From contig JADFDM010000016.1 in NCBI GenBank assembly GCA_018262795.1, positions 1 to 59,298 on the forward strand: 59,298 bases of DNA, in the 5' to 3' direction. The first letter of the stretch is position 1. Each line of letters begins with the position of its first letter. The notes beneath the pieces were generated by a model. That model was given only the letters and a program-made list of their open reading frames with translations. It ran no database searches and was not told where the DNA came from. The translations under genes were made by a program, and so were the position numbers. Of this stretch, positions 44,470 through 52,264 are shown in pieces. This DNA is from Sphingobacteriales bacterium (GTDB taxonomy: Bacteria; Bacteroidota; Bacteroidia; Chitinophagales; LD1).

Positions 44470-46218
44470 ATGACCGGAGGAGAAGCCATTGCAATTATGC
44501 TGAAAAACGAAGGCGTTAAAACCGTTTTCGGAATTATTGATGGAACCTATTTTGGTTTGTATTCTAATCTGAAAAAACACGGCATACAATTAATTACTCC
44601 GCGCCATGAAAGCAGCGCTATGCACATGGCAGGGGCGTATGCGCGGCTCACCGGAAAGTTGGGAGTTTGCATGGCCAGCAATGGGCCTGGCGTAGCAAAT
44701 GCCTTACCCGGTGTAGCGGTAGAAAATGCCGAAGGCAATCGCGTGTTGTTAATTACCAGTTCGAGGCGCAACCCCATTGTGTATCCCGATAGAGGCGGCA
44801 CTTACCAATGCTTCAATCAAGTAGGGGTTATTAAACCCATGTCGAAATACAGTGAGTGGGTGAGCTTGCTCGAAAGAATTCCCGAATTGATGAAGCAGGC
44901 TTTCCGGATGAGTTACAAAGGTCGCCCGGGAGTGGTGCATGTAGATGTGCCCGAAAATTACATCAATGGCAAAACTGATTTTAAAGAAGATTCTTTTTCT
45001 ACTCCTGAAAAATATCGTAGAACAGAGCCGATGCGAGCCGCTAAAAATGAAGTGCAAAGAGTTGCTCAATTATTGGCCACTGCAAAGTTCCCGGTGATAC
45101 ATGCCGGCAGCGGGGTGATTCACGCACAGGCTTTTGAGGCTTTAGAAAATGTGGCGAACCTGCTTCATGCACCTGTGGTAACCAGTTGGGGGGCGCGCGG
45201 CTCGCTTTGCGAAAACAATAATTTATCCTTCGCTCTGATTTATGTTGAACTGGTGGATGAAATACGGCAGAAGGCCGATGTGATGCTAACGCTCGGCTCG
45301 CGTATTGGCGAAACTGACCGATGGGGAAAAATGCCTCATTGGGGCGATCCGGCAAAACAAAAAATGATTCAGGTGGACATTGATGAAGAATCATTAGGTA
45401 GAAATAAGCCGGTAGATTTCGCTATACTTTCTGATGTGAATACTTTTCTGCAAGACCTTTTTGAGGAATTGAAAAGTCTGGAATCAAAGATAGAAGTGAG
45501 TGCAAGAAAAGCCACCGTAGAAAATTTCGTGAAAGCAAAGGACAAAACCAGAAACAAACTGAACGAGCACTTGGAGGATCATGCAGTGCCCATGAATACC
45601 GCCCATGTGGCTACGGTGTGCAAGAAGGCATTTGCCGAAGATGCTATCGCTGTTTTTGATGGAGGCAACACTTCTGTATGGGGCCAGTTTTTTTATAAAT
45701 GCACAAATCCCGGCTCCGGAATTTCCACTCCTAAAATGGGCATGTTAGGGGCGGGAGTGGGGCAGGCATTGGGGGCTGCCGCTGCTTTCCCGCAACGGCA
45801 GGTGTACTGCATTATCGGTGACGGAGCAATGGGTTTTCATCCGCAGGAAATCGAAACTGCGGTGCGCAATAATCTCAAAGTGGTGTATCTGGTAGTTACA
45901 GATAAGCAATGGGGCATGGTAAAAATGAATCAGCAGTTTGCGCTAAAGCCGCTGAAAACTTTAATTAAGAAGTCGTTGGATGAAACGGAAACTATCAATG
46001 CTGATTTAGGCGAAATTGAATGGGATAAATTAGCGCAAAGCATGGGCGCATACGGTGAAAGAGTGGCCGACCACCGCGAATTGGAAGGTGCCATTCAGCG
46101 GAGTCTTGAATCTGGAAAATGCGCAGTTATACATGTGGATGTGAACCCTGTAAAACACATGTGGGCACCATCACTCTTACACTTTAAAAAGATGCACGAA
46201 GAGCCGGAAGGAAAGTAA
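44470..46218 (+). CDS. thiamine-diphosphate enzyme, acetolactate synthase-like
   Basis: 582 aa. The catalytic Glu47 is in TPRHESSAMHMAGAYARLTG and the three-domain layout (pyrimidine, central, pyrophosphate) is complete. The ThDP/Mg motif is GDGAMGFHPQEIETAVRNN at about residue 453. The substrate could be pyruvate (acetolactate synthase), oxalyl-CoA or sulfoacetaldehyde; the sequence alone does not decide. No small regulatory subunit (IlvH) gene follows, which speaks against a biosynthetic acetolactate synthase. The gene stands alone, upstream of the regulator of the sulfur cluster. Confidence 0.85.
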   Translation: MTGGEAIAIMLKNEGVKTVFGIIDGTYFGLYSNLKKHGIQLITPRHESSAMHMAGAYARLTGKLGVCMASNGPGVANALPGVAVENAEGNRVLLITSSRRNPIVYPDRGGTYQCFNQVGVIKPMSKYSEWVSLLERIPELMKQAFRMSYKGRPGVVHVDVPENYINGKTDFKEDSFSTPEKYRRTEPMRAAKNEVQRVAQLLATAKFPVIHAGSGVIHAQAFEALENVANLLHAPVVTSWGARGSLCENNNLSFALIYVELVDEIRQKADVMLTLGSRIGETDRWGKMPHWGDPAKQKMIQVDIDEESLGRNKPVDFAILSDVNTFLQDLFEELKSLESKIEVSARKATVENFVKAKDKTRNKLNEHLEDHAVPMNTAHVATVCKKAFAEDAIAVFDGGNTSVWGQFFYKCTNPGSGISTPKMGMLGAGVGQALGAAAAFPQRQVYCIIGDGAMGFHPQEIETAVRNNLKVVYLVVTDKQWGMVKMNQQFALKPLKTLIKKSLDETETINADLGEIEWDKLAQSMGAYGERVADHRELEGAIQRSLESGKCAVIHVDVNPVKHMWAPSLLHFKKMHEEPEGK

Positions 46219-46268
46219 AGTAGTGCTACTATTTAGAAACGAATTTGTTCTTGAAATAGATCGGTCGC

Positions 46269-46303
46269 TTTGCCTTACGTGAAGAACGGGAAAAGTACCC
46301 TTG
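46269..46303 (+). promoter_or_regulatory. promoter of the Crp/Fnr-type regulator gene
   Basis: TTTG (46269-46272) and TACCCTTG (46296-46303) with a 23-bp spacer match the -33 and -7 boxes of Bacteroidota. The -7 box sits inside the loop of a 12-bp perfect inverted repeat listed at 46284. Confidence 0.5.
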
Positions 46304-46326
46304 CGACAATTTTTCTTTTCCCGTTC
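46284..46326 (+). promoter_or_regulatory. 12-bp inverted repeat around the crp transcript start
   Basis: GAACGGGAAAAG (46284-46295) and CTTTTCCCGTTC (46315-46326) are perfect reverse complements separated by 19 bp. The spacer holds the -7 box, and the right arm lies about where the transcript starts. It could be an operator pair for autoregulation or a leader hairpin. Confidence 0.55.
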
Positions 46327-46396
46327 GCGCGCAAGCCAACCAACAGTAAAATCAAAAGAGGGAAGTCCTCAACATTCTATTTCATACCTTCGACAG

Positions 46397-47026
46397 ATGA
46401 ACATCCCTGAATATTTCACACAAATATTTGAACCTGAACTGCTCAAAGAATTGGAGCAAAAAGCAACGCTCCTTTCTGCAAAGGCAAACGATGTAATTCT
46501 TGACATTGGGCAAACCGTTAGAGCAATGCCCATCGTTATTTCCGGCACCATCAGGGTTTCGAGGATGGATGAGGAGGGGCGAGAATTGCTACTTTATTAT
46601 ATCGGTCCAAATGAAAGCTGTGCCATGACCTTTACTTGCTGTATGCAGCATTACCCAAGCGAAATAAAAGCAGTGGCCGAAGAGGAGGTAGAGTTCCTTG
46701 CAATCCCCATTGCGGTGATGGATAAATGGATGATGGAATACCCAACTTGGAAGAGCTTTGTAATGAAGACTATTCAAACTCGCTTCAATGAACTATTGAA
46801 AACTATTGACCAAATAGCTTTTCAAAAATTAGATGAGCGCTTGATTTATTACCTAAGAGAGAAATCAAAAGTAACCGGGTCGTCTCTAATCAATCTTTCA
46901 CATGAGCAAATTGCCGGTGAATTAGCAACTTCAAGAGTGGTTATCTCGCGGCTGTTGAAAAAGTTAGAGAACGATAAAAAGCTGCTTCTGTACCGCAACC
47001 AAATCAAGCTCCTGAGAGAATTGTAA
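46397..47026 (+). CDS. Crp/Fnr-family regulator of the sulfur cluster
   Basis: 209 aa from ATG 46397; an upstream TTG frame gives no domain. A cNMP-binding-like domain (about 20-130, IVISGTIRVSRMDEEGRELL) is followed by a coupling helix (PTWKSFVMKTIQTRFNELLK) and a winged helix (ISLSHEQIAGELATSRVVIS-like, in LSHEQIAGELATSRVVISRL). Cys75, Cys81 and Cys82 lie together in ESCAMTFTCCMQH, a place suited to thiol, persulfide or Fe-S sensing. The recognition helix has SRVVISR instead of the usual VETISR; the Glu that reads the TTGAT or TGTGA half-site is absent, so its DNA site may differ. The genes it probably controls follow directly. Confidence 0.88.
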   Translation: MNIPEYFTQIFEPELLKELEQKATLLSAKANDVILDIGQTVRAMPIVISGTIRVSRMDEEGRELLLYYIGPNESCAMTFTCCMQHYPSEIKAVAEEEVEFLAIPIAVMDKWMMEYPTWKSFVMKTIQTRFNELLKTIDQIAFQKLDERLIYYLREKSKVTGSSLINLSHEQIAGELATSRVVISRLLKKLENDKKLLLYRNQIKLLREL

Positions 47027-47066
47027 CAAATGTAACCGTCCCGCCCATTTCATTGGCCGAACTTTA
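47020..47066 (+). promoter_or_regulatory. 17-bp element and promoter box before DUF2892 gene (copy 1)
   Basis: ATTGTAACAAATGTAAC (47020-47036) is identical to 47688-47704. The -7 type box GAACTTTA is at 47059-47066, and its AACTTT core starts exactly 40 bp after the start of the element. The element overlaps the stop codon of the crp gene. Confidence 0.6.
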
Positions 47067-47098
47067 TGGCGTAAAAGTTCATCTCTAAAAATCAGGCA

Positions 47099-47305
47099 AT
47101 GGAAAAAAACATAGGTTCTTTAGATAGAGTGATCCGAATAGTGCTGGCAGTCGTAATTATTGCGCTTTACTTCAGTCATCTAATTTCAGGTATCACAACA
47201 ATCATTCTTTTGGTCATCGCGGGAATTTTAATTCTCACAAGTTCTGTGAGTTTTTGTCCGCTGTATTTCCCATTCGGAATTTCTACCCGCAAAAAGAAAC
47301 CGTAA
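47099..47305 (+). CDS. DUF2892-family small membrane protein
   Basis: 68 aa with two membrane helices (about 11-30 and 33-52) and the motif VSFCPLYFPFGIST, matching the family pattern around a single Cys. It is the second copy of the family in this window. DUF2892 proteins are often next to rhodaneses, and this copy heads the sulfur cluster: the sulfite-exporter-like gene begins 1 bp after its stop codon. Its own promoter has the 17-bp element. Confidence 0.88.
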   Translation: MEKNIGSLDRVIRIVLAVVIIALYFSHLISGITTIILLVIAGILILTSSVSFCPLYFPFGISTRKKKP

Positions 47306-47306
47306 C

Positions 47307-47687
47307 ATGGAGATGCAACAAAATGTAACCATTGCATTCATCGGCATTGCCGCAGGGCTTCTTGGTGGAGTGTTGGGTTTGGGCGGAGCTATCATTATTA
47401 TACCTGCATTAGTCATGTTACTCGGCTATTCACAACAAATGGCACAAGGCACCACGCTTTTCATGTTAGTGCTTCCGGTTGGTGCTTTAGCAGCTTGGCA
47501 GTATTATAAGGTGGGAAATGTAGAGATAAAAACAGCGCTCATTCTTGCTGTTGCTTTTTTTGTAAGTGGATTCATTGGCGCTAAATTTGCCAATCAAGTT
47601 CCGCAAGAATTTTTGAAAAAAGCATTTGCATTTTTGTTGATTGCCATTGCTATAAAAATGTTGTTTTTTGAAAAAGCACTAAAATGA
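47307..47687 (+). CDS. TauE/SafE-family half-size transporter
   Basis: 126 aa with four membrane helices. The motif IGIAAGLLGGVLGLGGAIII with the Gly-rich turn is that of TauE/SafE anion exporters (sulfite or sulfonate), whose usual length is about 250 residues made of two such halves. This protein is one half and probably works as a dimer. It lies in the same place as tauE of the staphylococcal cst operon, before a CstB-like gene. Confidence 0.88.
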   Translation: MEMQQNVTIAFIGIAAGLLGGVLGLGGAIIIIPALVMLLGYSQQMAQGTTLFMLVLPVGALAAWQYYKVGNVEIKTALILAVAFFVSGFIGAKFANQVPQEFLKKAFAFLLIAIAIKMLFFEKALK

Positions 47688-47734
47688 ATTGTAACAAATG
47701 TAACTGCTCCGATAAATTAATAGTGGCAACTTTG
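47688..47734 (+). promoter_or_regulatory. 17-bp element and promoter box before the CstB-like gene (copy 2)
   Basis: ATTGTAACAAATGTAAC (47688-47704) directly follows the stop codon of the TauE-type gene. The -7 type box CAACTTTG is at 47727-47734, and its AACTTT starts exactly 40 bp after the start of the element, as in copy 1. Confidence 0.6.
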
Positions 47735-47758
47735 CCCCGTCACACAAACAACTGACCT

Positions 47759-49114
47759 ATGGAGATCAAACAATTTGAAGACCAAAATTTAGCGCACTAC
47801 TCTTATGCAATTGTGAGCAAGGGTGAAATGGCGTTGATTGATCCATCGAGAAATCCGCAGCCATATTACGATTTTGCCAAGCAGCACCATGCTAAAATTA
47901 CCACCGTTATTGAGACCCATCCTCATGCCGATTTTGTGAGCAGCCATTTAGAAATTCACCACACCACCGGGGCTACTATTTATGTCAGCAAATTGTTGGG
48001 AGCAGAATATTCTCATCATGCTTTTGATGATAACGATGTAATTACTTTAGGCAACATCACTTTAAAAGCCTTGAACACTCCGGGGCATTCCCCCGACAGT
48101 ATCAGCATTGTGGCTATGGATGAAAATGGGAAACAACAAGCCGTTTTTACAGGTGATACTTTATTTATTGGCGATTGCGGCCGACCCGATTTGAGAGAAA
48201 GTGCCGGAGCTATTACCGCAGCCCGGCAACAGTTAGCAAAGCAGATGTATCATTCGCTTCGCAACCGGTTACTGACATTGCCCGATGAGGTATTGGTATA
48301 TCCGGCACATGGAGCCGGCACTTTGTGCGGGAAGGGTTTGAGCGAAGAAAAGGTGAGCACTATTGGCGCAGAAAAAATTTCAAACTGGAGTTTGCAAAAT
48401 AGGAGCGAACAAGATTTTGTAAAGGAACTGCTGGCAGACCAACCGTTCATTCCAAAATATTTTCCCTTTGACGTGGGCGTAAATAAAAAAGGGGCTGATA
48501 ATTACTTGCGAAGTATTGCAGGGGTAAAAAGGAGAGAGCCGATCACTTGTCAAGGTGGCGCGAATGCTTTAGACCCTACTATCCTAATTATTGACAGCCG
48601 ACCACAACAGCAATTCAAAAGCTCTCACTTGAAAAATGCCATCAACCTAATGAACGATACAAAGTTTGAGACATGGTTGGGCAGCATTATTCACCCTAAC
48701 GAACCATTTTATTTGGCAGCAGAAAATGAGACGGTATTAAATGAATTGATTGAACGCACCGCAAAAATTGGTTACGAGAAACAAATCGCATTGGCTTTTA
48801 TAGCCGCCTTTGGAGATTCTAAAACGGAAGCATTTGATAGTGCGGAATTGAGGAACAACGGAGATGCTTATACCATCCTTGACATTCGCAATCACTCTGA
48901 AGTAAAGGCAAGCCAAATATTTGCAAATGCTTTGCACATTCCTCTTTACGAATTGAGAGAACGAACCAACGAGATTCCTTTGCACAAACCTATTGTGGTG
49001 CATTGTGCAGGCGGTTACAGAAGTGCCGCAGGAGCAAGCATTATTCAATCAAAACTAAATGGCACTCCACAAGTCTATGATTTAAGTGAAGCCGTAACCA
49101 CATTTCAACCATGA
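47759..49114 (+). CDS. CstB-like persulfide dioxygenase-sulfurtransferase (MBL + two rhodanese domains)
   Basis: 451 aa. The metallo-beta-lactamase domain (about 1-235) has IETHPHADFVSSH, NTPGHSPDSI and FTGDTLFIGDCGRPDLRES, the ligand set of ETHE1-type persulfide dioxygenases. A first rhodanese domain follows (about 270-350, LIIDSRPQQQFKSSHLKNAI) with no active-site Cys (YLAAENE at that position), then a second rhodanese with Cys in IVVHCAGGYRSAAG (CX4R). MBL, inactive rhodanese, active rhodanese is the exact order of S. aureus CstB (444 aa), which turns persulfides into thiosulfate. The gene has its own promoter and overlaps the next gene by 4 bp. Confidence 0.9.
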   Translation: MEIKQFEDQNLAHYSYAIVSKGEMALIDPSRNPQPYYDFAKQHHAKITTVIETHPHADFVSSHLEIHHTTGATIYVSKLLGAEYSHHAFDDNDVITLGNITLKALNTPGHSPDSISIVAMDENGKQQAVFTGDTLFIGDCGRPDLRESAGAITAARQQLAKQMYHSLRNRLLTLPDEVLVYPAHGAGTLCGKGLSEEKVSTIGAEKISNWSLQNRSEQDFVKELLADQPFIPKYFPFDVGVNKKGADNYLRSIAGVKRREPITCQGGANALDPTILIIDSRPQQQFKSSHLKNAINLMNDTKFETWLGSIIHPNEPFYLAAENETVLNELIERTAKIGYEKQIALAFIAAFGDSKTEAFDSAELRNNGDAYTILDIRNHSEVKASQIFANALHIPLYELRERTNEIPLHKPIVVHCAGGYRSAAGASIIQSKLNGTPQVYDLSEAVTTFQP

Positions 49115-49323
49115 GTTTTATCCTACAACATAAGTTTACCATCCTTGGAATTTTAATCGGTTCAATAGCCGGATATGCCTACTACTATTTTGTTGGCTGC
49201 GCCAGCGGCACTTGTGCCATTACTTCAAAGCCACTTAACAGCACCTTGTATGGAGCTTTGTTAGGAGGGTTATTATTCAGCAGTTTCAAAAAAACTGACA
49301 CCGAGCAAAATCAAAAACCATGA
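49111..49323 (+). CDS. DUF6132-like small membrane protein
   Basis: 70 aa. Two hydrophobic segments (about 8-27 and 44-62) with CASGTCAITSKPLNSTLYGA between them, a Cys-x4-Cys motif typical of this group. It is found next to rhodaneses in Bacteroidota. It overlaps the CstB-like gene by 4 bp (ATGA) and the small rhodanese by 4 bp, so all three are coupled. A role in passing sulfur or electrons through the membrane is possible but not shown. Confidence 0.82.
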   Translation: MSFILQHKFTILGILIGSIAGYAYYYFVGCASGTCAITSKPLNSTLYGALLGGLLFSSFKKTDTEQNQKP

Positions 49324-49583
49324 GCAGCAACAAAACAATAATCATAGATGTGAGAACTCCCCAAGAATTTATGGGAAGAAATGTAGCCGGGAGCATAAAT
49401 ATTCCTTTGCAAGAAATTCAACAGCGCTTAGAGGAAATAAAATCTATGCCGCAGCCTATCCTTCTATGTTGTGCCAGCGGGAGCCGCAGCGAGCAAGCCA
49501 CTTCCTATCTTAGAAGTTGTGGGGTTGATTGCGAAAATGGAGGCAGTTGGCTGGAGGTGAATTTCAATTCACAAGAGGGATAA
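49320..49583 (+). CDS. single-domain rhodanese
   Basis: 87 aa, about the length of one rhodanese domain without extra parts. IIIDVRTPQEFMGRNVAGSI and the active-site loop LLCCASGSRSEQA, with the nucleophile Cys in CX4R, are clear. It moves sulfane sulfur between thiols. It is the last gene of the cluster and begins within the stop codon of the DUF6132-like gene. Confidence 0.92.
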   Translation: MSSNKTIIIDVRTPQEFMGRNVAGSINIPLQEIQQRLEEIKSMPQPILLCCASGSRSEQATSYLRSCGVDCENGGSWLEVNFNSQEG

Positions 49584-49584
49584 A

Positions 49585-49621
49585 AAAATGGTTACAAGGC
49601 TTTTCGCTTTATAACCATTTT
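49585..49621. terminator. bidirectional terminator between sulfur cluster and tRNA-Arg
   Basis: AAAATGGTTA (49585-49594) pairs perfectly with TAACCATTTT (49612-49621). On the minus strand the stem is followed by a T7 run, so it mainly ends the tRNA transcript and can also end the rhodanese transcript. Confidence 0.75.
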
Positions 49622-49631
49622 ACTTTTGGTG

Positions 49632-49705
49632 TGCACCCGAAGGGAGTCGAACCCCTAACCTTCTGATCCGTAGTCAGATGCTCTATCCAGTTAAGCTACG
49701 GGTGC
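49632..49705 (-). tRNA. tRNA-Arg (ACG)
   Basis: Minus-strand cloverleaf of 74 nt: acceptor GCACCCG paired with CGGGTGC, D arm GCTTAACTGGATAGAGC, anticodon stem TCTGA/TCAGA with loop CTACGGA and anticodon ACG (49671-49669), T arm AGGGGTTCGACTCCCT, discriminator A. No CCA is encoded. The gene stands alone and is followed by the terminator at 49585. Confidence 0.97.
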
Positions 49706-49999
49706 CTTTTGCAGTTATTTTTCACCGGAATCCGTAAATGGAGAAGGGTGCTTTCCTTTAAAAGGACGGCAAATATAAAAACTTCGACAAAAGCCAAACA
49801 CTTTTTAGCCATGAGCCTTACTGTAAAATGTTATACGATTTGGTAACAGCAGCCCTTGTTTTTTACCGAAATACCTCGCGACCTCAAAATTTATGGTAAA
49901 ACTTCAAGCCTTTCCTACAGTTTAAGAAAACATCCCGGGTTTTACTGCGTAAATACATTTATTTCTACTTACTTTAGCCGAAACGAACCTACTCCCTAC

Positions 50000-50578
50000 A
50001 TGAAAACATTATTTAGCCTTCTTTTTCTTATTGCCGGGCTGGCAAGTTCCGCGCAAAAACATGTGTACGATATTGTTTTATTTGGAAATAAAATCGGACA
50101 AACCGTAGTGGAGAGAATTGATAAAGGAAACGGAGTGATGGAGTATAAACTCAACAGTGAATCTAAAGTGAACGCGCTGTTTGTAAAAAAGACTTCGGTG
50201 ATGAATTACGACATTCTGTATCGCAACGGACAACTGTTTTCTGCTTATGTGAAAAACGTGAAAGACGGGGTGACAGAGATATCAGATATTCTTTGGCAAG
50301 GTACGCAGTACTTGATTACGAAAGGTGCGGAGATGCTACACCTCACCCAGCCGATAGATTTTTCAGCTATTCATCTGTACTGGACAGAACCGAAAGGCAA
50401 AAGCGACATTTTTTCAGAGAGATTGGGGCAGTACTGCCACTTTACCAAAACCGGTGAAGGTGAATATGTATGCAAATTGGCCGATGGCGTTAGCAATATT
50501 TACCGCTACAAAAACGGGGTGTTGTACGAGATGGAGATGAGTAAAGGAGCCAGCGTTTTTCTTCGCTTGGTTCCGTAG
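50000..50578 (+). CDS. secreted DUF6134-like protein
   Basis: 192 aa from ATG 50000, chosen because it opens a signal peptide (MKTLFSLLFLIAGLASSAQ); the frame is open for 48 more codons upstream. The mature part is a beta-rich domain (HVYDIVLFGNKIGQTVVERI; MNYDILYRNGQLFSAYVKNV), the pattern of DUF6134, a lipocalin-like or SRPBCC-like domain of secreted Bacteroidota proteins. Function unknown. The gene lies between the tRNA and the sulfatase and looks independent. Confidence 0.78.
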   Translation: MKTLFSLLFLIAGLASSAQKHVYDIVLFGNKIGQTVVERIDKGNGVMEYKLNSESKVNALFVKKTSVMNYDILYRNGQLFSAYVKNVKDGVTEISDILWQGTQYLITKGAEMLHLTQPIDFSAIHLYWTEPKGKSDIFSERLGQYCHFTKTGEGEYVCKLADGVSNIYRYKNGVLYEMEMSKGASVFLRLVP

Positions 50579-50698
50579 CCTTATCCCCCAAATTGATTTT
50601 CTTTCAAAGTCATCATGGAGAGCGAGCCATCAGCTAGTTCAATTAAATTTTGAAACTTTGATTCATTATTAGTCAAAGCAAAATGTGCTTCAAAACAA

Positions 50699-52264
50699 AT
50701 GAAACGTTCCTTCAAAATAATATCCGCACTGCTTGTAGGCATTTTATTACTGAGTATTTATCAGTGCAAAAACCCCGGAGAATTAGTGCACTCTTCCGGC
50801 ATTGGCAACGCTAAGCAGGAACGTCCACCTAACATTGTGGTGATATTAGCCGATGATTTGGGTAAGTACGATTTGTCTCTTTATGGCGGTCTGAATGTGG
50901 CCACTCCGCACATTGATTCTATCGGTATGAATGGCGTTACTTTTGATTACGGTTATTCTACTGCACCCATTTGTGCTCCTTCCAGAGCCGGATTATTGAC
51001 CGGTAAATATCAGCAGCGTTTTGGGTTTGAATTTTTGCCTCACCGAAACTATCCCAACTCAGGCCTCGAGAAACTTTTTTTGCGCTGGATGACGCGCAAA
51101 ACGAAATGGAGTATTCAGCAAAATGCCAATGCTCCGAAAAATAAACTGAGCCGCCAAAATGGGCTGACCACTAAAGTTCGCACCTTAGCCGAAGTGCTGA
51201 AAGCCAACGGTTATAAAACAGGAATCTTTGGTAAGTGGCATTTGGGAACAGCCGATTCTTCAAAGCCCAACAACCGCGGATTTGATGAGCAATATGGTTT
51301 CTACGAAGCCTTTGCGCTGTATGCCGACAAACGCGATAAAGACATTGTGAACTACAAGCACATTGACGACTTTAAAGACCGTTGGATGTGGCGCAAAGGA
51401 GGGAAAGGCGAAAGCCGCATCCGGCTCAACGACAGCATTATTGACGAGAAAGAGTATCTCACTTTTGCTATTGCTAAAAGAGCCGTGCATTTTATTGATA
51501 GCAACGCGAACCGCCCTTTCTTTCTTTATGTTCCGTTTAATGCTCCGCACGAACCTTTCCAAGCACCGAGAAGTTACTACAACAAACTCTCGAATATTAA
51601 GGACGAAAACAAGCGAATTTATTATGCCATGATCATGGCGCTGGACGATGCCGTGGGAATGATTATGAATGAATTGCGCCAACAAGGGCTGGAAGAAAAT
51701 ACACTGGTGGTTTTTACCAGTGATAACGGAGCCGCTACTTATACCAATGCTGTGACTAACTATCCGCTCAAAGGCGGCAAGTTTATGAACTTTGAAGGAG
51801 GCATCAACATCCCTTACATGATGCAATGGAAAGGAACGCTGCCTCGAAAGAAAACAATGGATATGATGGTGAGTCAGTTAGATATTTTTGCGACTGCCTG
51901 CCGCGTTGCCGACATTAAAACAGATACGCTTGGGTTGGATGGCGTGAATTTGATTCCCTACATCAAAGGATTGCGGGTAGATAAACCACACCGCGAACTT
52001 TTTTGGCGCAGCGGTTACAACTATGCCGCTCACTGGAACAACTGGAAGGTGATTATTGATGATGAACACCAAACCATCGAACTTTATAATTTGGCAAAAG
52101 ATCGGGGAGAGCACGATGATGTGAAGGAAAACCATGCGGTAATTTTGCAGCAACTTCGAAAGGATATACAAAACTGGGATAAGGGATTGATGGCTCCGAG
52201 TTGGCCCTGGATTTTAAACTATAAAGTGGTCATAGATGGGGAAACCTATTATTTCGCTGTTTAA
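50699..52264 (+). CDS. lipoprotein sulfatase
   Basis: 521 aa. Lipoprotein signal with Cys23 in LLLSIYQCKNP. Type I sulfatase: ILADDLGKYD with the metal Asp pair (Asp52, Asp53), and the modification site Cys92 in PICAPSRAGLLTGKYQQR, the C-x-P-S-R motif whose Cys is turned into formylglycine. GKWHLGT and FTSDNGAAT are further metal and substrate motifs. The target is probably a sulfated polysaccharide or glycolipid. The maturing enzyme is encoded by the overlapping next gene. Confidence 0.95.
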   Translation: MKRSFKIISALLVGILLLSIYQCKNPGELVHSSGIGNAKQERPPNIVVILADDLGKYDLSLYGGLNVATPHIDSIGMNGVTFDYGYSTAPICAPSRAGLLTGKYQQRFGFEFLPHRNYPNSGLEKLFLRWMTRKTKWSIQQNANAPKNKLSRQNGLTTKVRTLAEVLKANGYKTGIFGKWHLGTADSSKPNNRGFDEQYGFYEAFALYADKRDKDIVNYKHIDDFKDRWMWRKGGKGESRIRLNDSIIDEKEYLTFAIAKRAVHFIDSNANRPFFLYVPFNAPHEPFQAPRSYYNKLSNIKDENKRIYYAMIMALDDAVGMIMNELRQQGLEENTLVVFTSDNGAATYTNAVTNYPLKGGKFMNFEGGINIPYMMQWKGTLPRKKTMDMMVSQLDIFATACRVADIKTDTLGLDGVNLIPYIKGLRVDKPHRELFWRSGYNYAAHWNNWKVIIDDEHQTIELYNLAKDRGEHDDVKENHAVILQQLRKDIQNWDKGLMAPSWPWILNYKVVIDGETYYFAV

